The notes under the pieces were generated by a model. It worked only from the letters and a program-made list of their open reading frames with translations. It did not search any database and had not been told where the DNA came from. DNA of 5,587 nt. Origin: an uncultured Bacteroidota bacterium (lineage in GTDB: Bacteria; Bacteroidota; Bacteroidia; Chitinophagales; Chitinophagaceae). Below are positions 1-5,587 of the stretch, piece by piece. A program made the translations under genes and the position numbers. Within the stretch, counting starts at the first letter, position 1, and each line of letters starts with the position of its first letter. The stretch lies in assembly GCA_946480675.1 (NCBI GenBank), contig CAMLKS010000188.1, forward strand, positions 1-5,587, written 5' to 3'.

Positions 1-1
1 G

Positions 2-112
2 GAGATTAACCAAGTGGAAACAAAGAAAAAATTCTTTATGTCTTTAATAAACAGTTTACCGTTCTACAGGAGGTGGCTGGTAGATGAAAGGAAACTGATC
101 TGTATCAGAATT
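2..112 (+). other. Short plus-strand frame open to the left edge; possible gene end
   Basis: A 36-codon frame runs from the window edge to the TGA at 110-112. Its product is basic and contains FFMSLINSLPFYRRWLVDER, which I do not recognise. It could be the C-terminal end of a gene that starts outside the window. A minus-strand frame in the same place (QFPFIYQPPPVER then stop) is also protein-like, so the coding strand is not settled. Confidence 0.2.
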
Positions 113-132
113 TGATCATCTCAGATTACAAG

Positions 133-164
133 GATGCCGATAGCAACGTTCAGATATCGGCATC
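133..164. repeat. 10-bp perfect inverted repeat, possible transcript-end hairpin
   Basis: GATGCCGATA (133-142) and TATCGGCATC (155-164) are exact complements around a 12-base loop. On the minus strand the stop codon of the third pseudogene stretch (150-152) falls in the loop, and on the plus strand the hairpin begins 20 bases after the stop at 110-112. Neither side has a T-run, so a classical terminator is not shown. It could still end transcription from one or both sides, or be an old regulatory site. Confidence 0.4.
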
Positions 165-645
165 AATTATATGCGCATCGGTCTTATTGTTGATACTTGA
201 GGTGATCAAGTATTCCAGGAGACGGTTACGATAAAAACCTTGGGTGTTTTTTTTGATTCAGAATGGGTTGAATACCAACAATAAACATCGATTTTTAGCA
301 CCCGTACGATAATTGCTATATTACCTGTTCCTATGGTTTGCTTCAAGTAAAAAATCCCTTGGCACTTAGATGCCCAGTCATCAATATCTGCTTTTGCCAG
401 GCCACGTACAGACACACATGTAATAACATCTTTCAGTATCGCCAATGGTGGGAACCCATGCTTCAGGTGTAGTGATAAGAAATGCCAGTGTAATTTATGG
501 CAATAAAAAACCCCCGATTAAGGCTCTTAATCTTTTGAATCAAAGCGTCTTTTGAGAACAAGATTACCCGAATGCCCAATAAAGGCTCGGCAGCTACAAG
601 ATGTATATCCTTACTTAGAGTTCGAAAGCTTCCATCTATTGTCAA
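150..645 (-). pseudogene. Frameshifted remnant, possibly of an Lrp/AsnC-family regulator
   Basis: No intact frame exists, but three protein-like stretches follow each other in three successive minus-strand frames. The first (645-463) contains LFSKDALIQKIKSLNRGFF followed by AINYTGISYHYT, which resembles the recognition helix and first strand of Lrp/AsnC regulators. The second (about 480-206) contains CQGIFYLKQTIGTGNIAIIV, like the ligand-domain strand that ends in the G-x-x-D region of that family. The third (257-150) reads NTQGFYRNRLLEYLITSS and ends in IDADI. The joined length is about 165 codons, near the usual 150-165 of the family. Both frame changes are of the same sense; the second lies at or near an 8-base T run (247-254), so slippage or a sequencing error there is possible. 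The first stretch starts right after a stop at 649-651 and has only a TTG start, so the N terminus also seems damaged. The family assignment rests on remembered motif resemblance and is uncertain. Confidence 0.4.
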
Positions 646-782
646 AAGTTAAAGATAGCATTACCAGTAGCGACGAAATCTACCGACACCAACTAAAAAT
701 GAAATTGACCAACTAATCAGATCATAAAAAAGCTACCTAATTTACTTGACCTTTGAGGTTTATCATAACTACTTATCTATAA
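646..782. other. Intergenic spacer downstream of the exosortase, with a 9-bp direct repeat
   Basis: This AT-rich spacer separates the exosortase stop from the remnant gene. It contains ACCAACTAA at 688-696 and again at 708-716, a spacing of 20 bases or about two helical turns, which would fit a dimeric regulator site but may be chance. On the minus strand a run of six T (725-730) follows the exosortase gene without a convincing stem before it. I see no RNA gene and no promoter that I would defend. Confidence 0.3.
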
Positions 783-1334
783 TTAAGTCCTACTGACATT
801 TTCACGGTAGTTAATAACCCAAATTATCATAGCAAGTACTAGCAGGTAGGCTAAGATGTTAAAGATGAGATGATGGTCGATATGAAAACGACCGAATTTA
901 GTATAAACGATAGCTAAACCAGCTATACGTACTACGTTCAAGAATAGAATTGCAATGGTGCCAAAAACAAAAAAAACAACTTTTTGAAAGATGGCTCTGG
1001 GAAATGCCAAAATAAACGCCCACCAAAAACTAATAAGTCCAATACCAATGCAAGAGATATTAATATGAACACCTGCACCACCATTTATTTGCAGGGTGTA
1101 ATTTGAAGCTGAACAGACATATCCGATGCCATTTAAGATTAAATATGCTGCTTCTAACAATACCTTTCTCAAACCACTTACATAGTCTAAATGGTTTGCC
1201 ACATAGGATGAGTAGTAACCCGGTGTTGTTGCCAATGCTATAACTATATAGCTTAGCCCATAAAACAGGATAAAGTAAAGCAGGAATTTTAAAACGAAAT
1301 AAAGTACACGCTTATCTATTTTAGTATGTATCAT
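783..1334 (-). CDS. Exosortase/archaeosortase family membrane protein
   Basis: This is a 183-residue polytopic membrane protein with about five hydrophobic segments (roughly residues 10-35, 58-75, 92-112, 117-143 and 155-174). The exosortase active-site triad can be placed: Cys95 in NISCIGIG, Arg136 in FLNVVRIAGL, and a His in FHIDHHLIFN (151, 154 or 155). Enzymes of this family cut C-terminal sorting signals of secreted proteins at the cytoplasmic membrane and are thought to transfer the new end to an envelope acceptor. The length matches a minimal exosortase core without an EpsI extension. The preceding gene encodes a likely substrate. The frame extends further upstream to an ATG at 1376 and a GTG at 1379, but both lie in the loop of a strong hairpin (1363-1389), so I prefer the ATG at 1334 with an AT-rich leader. 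A start at 1376 would add 14 hydrophobic residues and has AGGAAGG just upstream, buried in the stem. I cannot assign a named subfamily (XrtF, XrtN, XrtX, XrtY) with confidence. Confidence 0.85.
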   Translation of the reverse strand: MIHTKIDKRVLYFVLKFLLYFILFYGLSYIVIALATTPGYYSSYVANHLDYVSGLRKVLLEAAYLILNGIGYVCSASNYTLQINGGAGVHINISCIGIGLISFWWAFILAFPRAIFQKVVFFVFGTIAILFLNVVRIAGLAIVYTKFGRFHIDHHLIFNILAYLLVLAMIIWVINYRENVSRT

Positions 1335-1362
1335 TAAAATTCGTATAATGGTTGGAGTTGAA

Positions 1363-1389
1363 AGCAGGAAGGGCATCACCCTTCCTGCT
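1363..1389 (-). promoter_or_regulatory. Perfect 11-bp hairpin between the small substrate gene and the exosortase gene
   Basis: The arms AGCAGGAAGGG (1363-1373) and CCCTTCCTGCT (1379-1389) pair without mismatch around the 5-base loop 1374-1378. On the minus-strand transcript the loop reads UGAUG and contains the upstream ATG candidate (1374-1376); the GTG candidate overlaps the stem edge. The AGGAAGG that would serve as ribosome binding site is in the stem. It begins 8 bases after the small gene's stop codon. No clear U-run follows (UUCAACUCC), so it is not a textbook intrinsic terminator. It could be an attenuator, an mRNA 3'-end stabiliser for the small gene, or a block on translation of the exosortase. 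Each would give more substrate than enzyme, which is inference. Confidence 0.6.
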
Positions 1390-1397
1390 CATTCATT

Positions 1398-1592
1398 CTA
1401 TTTATTCTTCAATTTACCTTTCATCTTTTTAGTTCCGTAGGCTATTGCCGCAGCAGCCAGCACGGTTACACCACCATCTATGGGTACATCCTCTACGTCC
1501 TCTTCAAAACCGGGAGGCTGTGCCAGCAGATATAAGGGCGATAAAAGCATGACAGCAAGTACGCGGATTTTTATCTTTCTCAAATAGTTCAT
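1398..1592 (-). CDS. 64-residue probable exosortase substrate, PID-CTERM-like small secreted protein
   Basis: The protein has three parts. Residues 1-24 are a signal peptide: basic start (NYLRKIKIR), hydrophobic core, then LLA before Gln25 as a plausible signal peptidase I site. Residues 25-41 are a tiny acidic segment with six Glu/Asp residues that ends in PIDGG (37-41). Residues 42-52 are a short hydrophobic Ala-rich stretch, followed by a Lys-rich tail (KKMKGKLKNK). A short motif, a hydrophobic helix and a basic tail at the C terminus is the layout of exosortase recognition signals. I recall the PIDGG version as 'PID-CTERM' from Bacteroidota; the name is from memory, the layout is visible. 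The next gene encodes an exosortase-family protein, which fits an enzyme-substrate pair. The start is the only sensible ATG; it follows the giant gene by 35 bases. If both ends are processed, only about 15 residues remain, so the product may be a lipid-linked or released acidic peptide (inference). Confidence 0.82.
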   Translation of the reverse strand: MNYLRKIKIRVLAVMLLSPLYLLAQPPGFEEDVEDVPIDGGVTVLAAAAIAYGTKKMKGKLKNK

Positions 1593-1608
1593 CTTAGTTT
1601 TTTTTATT
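1593..1608 (-). promoter_or_regulatory. A-rich translation leader of the 64-codon gene
   Basis: The transcript reads AAUAAAAAAAACUAAG directly before the ATG at 1592, with eight A residues in a row and no Shine-Dalgarno match. A-rich tracts at this distance are typical of efficient starts in Bacteroidota, where Shine-Dalgarno pairing is seldom used. The 35-base gap to the giant gene's stop contains no terminator-like hairpin, so co-transcription with the giant gene is likely. Confidence 0.4.
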
Positions 1609-1627
1609 GTGTGAAGCTTCTACTATT

Positions 1628-4600
1628 CTATCGGTTAATAGTAATTTTGCTGATCCATGTTTCCTTGCCATTGCCCACCTTCACTGTATAGATGCCAGTT
1701 GGTGTATCAGGGTTCATAACGACGGTATGATGGCCTGTGCCGTTACCATGATGGATGGCAGAGGCGTGTACCAACTGGCCAATGGCATTGTAAACAGAAA
1801 CATCATATTGTCCTTCCGCCATATCATTTAGCTTAATATTGAAGCGACTGTTATCAGCAGGGTTAGGATATACTACAAAACCTGGTGCCTGCTTTTGTTT
1901 CGTAGTCACTGATGTGGTGTTGCGCTCAAATGCGATCATAAACCTATCAATTGCGGAAGAACCATTGCCTGTAGTATATGTAAACGGGTACAGAGTAGTG
2001 TCATCTGCTTTTATAGCATGCACTATATTCAGGTGTTTATCTACCAATGATGCCTGTAAAGATGCTTCAAAGTTATTGGCATCAAACTTCAGTTGGTAGT
2101 TGCCATTGTTATCCAGTTTCCAGTTGCGAAGGTGAACGGTATCTTTCACCTTAACTGAAGGCAACCCTGAAATACTAAGCATATGAGTAGTATCATGATA
2201 GATAGCAAGGTTCTCATCTACGTTGGTCAGCTTAGCGGCGTCTTCCCTTGCTATGCCTTTTACAAAGCTGCTATCGAATACTACCTTAACTCCGTCGGCA
2301 GACTTAGGCTCACCTGCACGAAACAACTGCACATACATTTCTTCCCGCGTATTCTTAAACACGCTGGTAAGACTGGTAGCCTTGTTGCCTTCGGAAAAGG
2401 TGATAGAGGGACTGCTGCCTGATGTTACCACAAATACTGATTGATAAGGTTGTATGAACTCATTGACATCTGAAGAACCATTGCTGGAACCTGTAATGCT
2501 ATTGTAAGAAACATAAGCTCCCAAACCGTTAGCGCCTGCTAACTGAGGATCCCATACATGGTAAGTAGCTTCCAGATCGGTAGAAGATAATGCTGTCCAA
2601 TCTACCGGGGCTATGTATGGATTACCAATTAATGAGTAATTACCAATCGTATTTCCTAATACGGGGGTACTACCGGCACCTGTAGTGTTATAAGTCACCG
2701 ATCCTATTCTTACAGTGCCTGCGGCACGCAATACAGTATTGGTAGGCGTAGGCGTATTGGTTGAAAGATCTACAGTACGGTCGCCACGTATCATAAGGCG
2801 ATAGCCTTCACCATTTGTCAGCGTATTCACATTCGTATTGGCTGTGTTTACCCACAGTTGCGTAGCACTGTTGAAAGTGTACATCGATGAATTACCGGTA
2901 CGTGTAGCATCAAAGCCATTAGCACCGGTGTTTGAACCTGTTATATGCGTTCCCAAACCAGGGACATTGCCGCCGCCTTCCTGCCAGTTATCATACACCG
3001 AGGTAGTAGTAGTAACGCCAGAAGTAAGAAAGCGATAGGCACGTTTGGCAGGTATAAAGCGTTCTGCCGTTACATTGCCCGATATGCTACCTGAAACAAC
3101 GGGATTGATAATTGCGGTATTGGCAATAGAGCTCGATTTCAATGCCAGGTTATCACTAGTAGTCAGCACGCCATCGGTAAGCGTAAGTGTGCTTGTAATA
3201 TCTACCTGCGCATCACCGGCAATAGTAGCACCGTTACTGTTATCCAGTTCTAGGTTGCTGTAGATACCATTACCGTTTATAGCCTGCATATCTGTACCTA
3301 CAAGCGCCAGTGTACCTGCACCTGTGATGGTGGCATCATTGGTAATGATACCGGTAACAGAAAGCGCATCTCTACTATTAATAGTAAGCGTACGGCCAGC
3401 ATCCATTGTAAGATCGCTTAGATCATTATTACTGCTGATGGTTGGCTCGTTGGTAACACCCGTTGCAGGGATGTAGGCAAAATCACCTGTGCTGGGTACA
3501 TTGTTAACATCCCAGTTGCTGCTGGTATTCCAATCGTTGCTGGTAGCACCTGTCCAGGTAAAGCCTTCATTGTGGCTGGCCAGTGACAATGCTTGTGAAA
3601 CACCGTTCTGTGTACTGGTCATAGTATTGCTATTGGTACCCGGTTGGAAATCGATAGCGCTACCGGCAAAATACCCACCCGTTACGATTTTATTATTACG
3701 AACAGATATCGTAGTCAATGCGCTGCTAGCTGTACCGTTACCTGTTAAGTACGCCCATTTGTAAAAACCGGTGCTTGAAGGCGACAGGTTGCCATTATAT
3801 TTGGCCACAAACTGTGCAGTGGACGTTGCGGCAGTCAAGCCGGTCAGATTATTGGTATTGCTACTAGGGTCCACGTCAAAAGTCATAGAGGTAGTAGCGT
3901 TGGTATATCCTGCCACATATACATTACCGCTTTTATCAACACTTACGGCGTTTAGAACATCCGCATACTCTGTTCCCATAGTGAAGGCCCATTTATAAAA
4001 TGATGTGCTGGCAGGGTCCTGCTTGCCATCATACTTAGCTATAAAAAAGTCATAGCTATTGGACAAAGCATTAAACAAATTCACATTATTAGTATTACTG
4101 CTAGGGTCGGCATCTACTGGAGCACTGGTGGTACCCTGCAGTGTCGATGCTATATACACATTGCTGCTACCATCTACACTTATAGTACCGAAAACATCAC
4201 TACCAACAGATCCCATAGTAAAGGCCCATTTATAAAAAGACGTATTGGTAGGGTCCAGGTTACCATCATATTTAGCCATATATAGATCCGAGCCATTAGT
4301 GCCGGTTGCACCTGTTACATTATTGGTATTGCTGCTGGGATCTGCATCTACATTGGTACCGGTAGTACCTATTATCTGTCCACCCACATATACATCGCCA
4401 CTGCCATCTATTGCTATGCTTTTCGCGTAGTCGATACTTGTACCACCTACTGTAAACGCCCATTTGTAGAAGGATGTACTGGATGGGTCGAAATTCACGT
4501 CATATTTAGCTACAAACTGGTCTTGTGTAGTACTGGCGGTTGCGCCATTCACATAGTTGGTATTACTGCTGGGATCTGCATCTATATTCGTGCCTGAATT

Positions 4601-5587
4601 AGCTGTAATGCTTCCTGCTATGTATAGCTGCCTGTTATCATCCAATGCTATACCGTATAAACGATCATTTGCGCCTGCACCTACCAGGAATGCCCACTTA
4701 TAAAATGATGTGCTGGACGGTGTTAAGCTACCGTCATATTTGGCGAGGAAAATGTCACCACTGGGACCTGCCCCCGTCACGGTGTTAGTATTGCTGCTAG
4801 GGTCTACATCTATAGCAGTAGTACCTGAAAGGTAGGCCCCCACATACACATTGCCATTGGCATCTACTGCTATGCCACCTATACCATCTGGATTTGTACC
4901 ACCTAAACTAAACGCCCATAGTAAAGTGCCTGCCGCATTATATTTAGAAATATAGAAATCATTTGAACCCTTCGACTGCAAGGTAACTGCATTGGCACCG
5001 CTACCTAAAACCATACTGCCCCCAAAGTTACCCGCTGCATACACATTGCCAACTGCATCTACAGCTGTAGCTGTTACATCGGGCCATGAACTGGTATTGC
5101 CCGCGTGTATAGCTACCTTGTAGAAGCTGGTAGAGGATGGTGTAACTGTTACATCATATGTCATGGCTATTATATCAGCAGCACCAATTGTTGCTGCAAC
5201 ATTATTGACATTGCTGCTGGGGTCGACATCTATAGCACCGGAAATAGTAATGCCCGTTGTGTAAATGCGTGTACTGCTCACAGCTATGCTGTTCAATACA
5301 TCTCCCGATGTACCACCTACTGTAAAAGCCCATTGGTAGAAAGATGTACTGGAGGGCAGCAAAGCACCATCATACTTGGCCATAAACATGTCATTGCTGT
5401 TGATAATACTTGCGCCAGTTACATTATTGGTATTAGCGCTGGGGTCTGCATCTATATTCGTACTGGTGGTGCCGGTGATATAGCCTGCTACATATACATT
5501 ATTACTACCGTCTACAGCTATGCTGGTTATGGCATCATTATTTGCAGCACCCGTAGTAAAGGCCCATTGGTAAAATGAAGTACTGGA
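1628..5587 (-). CDS. Giant secreted SBBP beta-propeller repeat protein with T9SS type A C-terminal sorting domain (5' end outside window)
   Basis: The frame is open from the right window edge to the TAG at 1628-1630, giving 1319 visible residues. The ATG at 5387-5389 is an internal Met inside a repeat, so the true start and the expected signal peptide lie beyond the window. Visible residues 1 to about 670 are nine degenerate repeats of 69-79 residues with the SBBP signature (for example VDGSNNVYVAGY, IDGSGDVYVGG, VDKSGNVYVAGY), alternating with DxDPSSNTNNV and AKYDG motifs. From about 676 (WTGATSNDWNTSSNW) there is a beta-rich Ser/Thr/Asn-rich region, followed by ERFIPAKRAYRFL near 842-854, a motif I associate with Bacteroidota surface proteins. 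Residues 1236-1319 form a Por-secretion type A domain: VVYPNPA, then YDVSVYNAIGQLV, then PTGIYTVKVG, ending KITINR. In this family that domain directs export through the T9SS and attachment to the surface or release. Likely an adhesin or structural surface protein; its ligand cannot be told. The sorting domain is the surest part. Confidence 0.93.
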   Translation of the reverse strand, partial: SSTSFYQWAFTTGAANNDAITSIAVDGSNNVYVAGYITGTTSTNIDADPSANTNNVTGASIINSNDMFMAKYDGALLPSSTSFYQWAFTVGGTSGDVLNSIAVSSTRIYTTGITISGAIDVDPSSNVNNVAATIGAADIIAMTYDVTVTPSSTSFYKVAIHAGNTSSWPDVTATAVDAVGNVYAAGNFGGSMVLGSGANAVTLQSKGSNDFYISKYNAAGTLLWAFSLGGTNPDGIGGIAVDANGNVYVGAYLSGTTAIDVDPSSNTNTVTGAGPSGDIFLAKYDGSLTPSSTSFYKWAFLVGAGANDRLYGIALDDNRQLYIAGSITANSGTNIDADPSSNTNYVNGATASTTQDQFVAKYDVNFDPSSTSFYKWAFTVGGTSIDYAKSIAIDGSGDVYVGGQIIGTTGTNVDADPSSNTNNVTGATGTNGSDLYMAKYDGNLDPTNTSFYKWAFTMGSVGSDVFGTISVDGSSNVYIASTLQGTTSAPVDADPSSNTNNVNLFNALSNSYDFFIAKYDGKQDPASTSFYKWAFTMGTEYADVLNAVSVDKSGNVYVAGYTNATTSMTFDVDPSSNTNNLTGLTAATSTAQFVAKYNGNLSPSSTGFYKWAYLTGNGTASSALTTISVRNNKIVTGGYFAGSAIDFQPGTNSNTMTSTQNGVSQALSLASHNEGFTWTGATSNDWNTSSNWDVNNVPSTGDFAYIPATGVTNEPTISSNNDLSDLTMDAGRTLTINSRDALSVTGIITNDATITGAGTLALVGTDMQAINGNGIYSNLELDNSNGATIAGDAQVDITSTLTLTDGVLTTSDNLALKSSSIANTAIINPVVSGSISGNVTAERFIPAKRAYRFLTSGVTTTTSVYDNWQEGGGNVPGLGTHITGSNTGANGFDATRTGNSSMYTFNSATQLWVNTANTNVNTLTNGEGYRLMIRGDRTVDLSTNTPTPTNTVLRAAGTVRIGSVTYNTTGAGSTPVLGNTIGNYSLIGNPYIAPVDWTALSSTDLEATYHVWDPQLAGANGLGAYVSYNSITGSSNGSSDVNEFIQPYQSVFVVTSGSSPSITFSEGNKATSLTSVFKNTREEMYVQLFRAGEPKSADGVKVVFDSSFVKGIAREDAAKLTNVDENLAIYHDTTHMLSISGLPSVKVKDTVHLRNWKLDNNGNYQLKFDANNFEASLQASLVDKHLNIVHAIKADDTTLYPFTYTTGNGSSAIDRFMIAFERNTTSVTTKQKQAPGFVVYPNPADNSRFNIKLNDMAEGQYDVSVYNAIGQLVHASAIHHGNGTGHHTVVMNPDTPTGIYTVKVGNGKETWISKITINR
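3575..5587 (-). repeat. Array of nine SBBP-type tandem repeats within the giant gene
   Basis: Unit starts (minus-strand first base) are about 5587 (edge, may be mid-array), 5353, 5137, 4924, 4717, 4483, 4249, 4012 and 3778; the last unit fades out near 3575. Most units begin with (S/A)STSFYxWAF, continue with a VGG-like turn, a DxSGNVYVAG core strand, a DxDPSSNTNN segment, and end in xFxAKYDGxLxP. Spacing is 207-237 bases and always a multiple of three, so the reading frame is kept. Units are diverged at DNA level, with short near-identical blocks such as the one encoding DADPSSNTNN. Such repeats are predicted to be blades of beta-propellers. The number of upstream units is unknown, so whether nine is one propeller or part of two cannot be decided here. 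Confidence 0.88.

Noticed and set aside
516..536. Terminator-like stem GATTAAG/CTTAATC followed by TTTT on the plus strand
   Set aside because: The stem is short and AT-rich, lies inside the remnant's most protein-like stretch, and no plus-strand gene ends before it.
650..657. TATCTTTA on the minus strand, close to the Bacteroidota -7 element TAnnTTTG
   Set aside because: The last base does not match and there is no proper -33 TTTG-type element at the right distance, so it is not supported as a promoter.
3418..3603. Minus-strand 61-codon frame
   Set aside because: It overlaps the giant gene on the same strand in another frame and shows no protein family pattern.
1607..4430. Several plus-strand frames of 60-90 codons
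   Set aside because: All are antisense to the giant gene, whose repeats and sorting domain are clearly coding on the minus strand.
5105..5578. Long plus-strand open frame (157 codons) rich in Cys and Tyr
   Set aside because: It lies wholly antisense to the SBBP repeats, recurs only because the repeat codons are biased, and has no recognisable domain or start context.
4300..5587. CRISPR-like periodicity from recurring blocks such as the DADPSSNTNN coding segment
   Set aside because: The period is about 207-237 bases, the copies are diverged and in frame, and they encode protein repeats; this is not a CRISPR array.

Overview
The window looks like a Bacteroidota chromosome fragment, perhaps from the Chitinophagaceae or a relative (the rank below phylum is inference). 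The grounds are a type IX secretion (T9SS) sorting domain at the end of a giant repeat protein, an exosortase-family enzyme of the short Bacteroidota kind, and a start site with an A-rich upstream tract instead of a Shine-Dalgarno sequence. All convincing genes lie on the minus strand and read right to left.

Positions 5587 to 1628 hold the 3' part of a giant secreted protein gene; its 5' end is outside the window. It shows nine visible SBBP-type beta-propeller repeats, then a Ser/Thr/Asn-rich beta-sandwich-like adhesin region, then a T9SS type A C-terminal signal. After 35 bases comes a 64-codon gene (1592-1398). Its product has a signal peptide, a very short acidic segment, a PIDGG motif, a short hydrophobic stretch and a lysine-rich tail, which is the architecture of an exosortase substrate. 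Next comes an exosortase-family membrane protease/transpeptidase (about 1334-783) with the Cys, Arg and His expected at its active site. Between the last two genes lies a perfect 11-bp hairpin whose loop contains the upstream candidate start codons of the exosortase. It may lower enzyme output relative to its substrate.

The left 780 bases hold no intact gene that I can defend. Positions 645-150 on the minus strand look like a frameshifted remnant resembling an Lrp/AsnC-type regulator. A 10-bp inverted repeat (133-164) sits at its end. Positions 1-112 have one short plus-strand frame open to the window edge.

The most interesting element is the compact pair of a mini-substrate and its probable dedicated exosortase, placed directly behind a T9SS-exported giant repeat protein. 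Two different surface-sorting routes appear to be encoded in one transcription unit.
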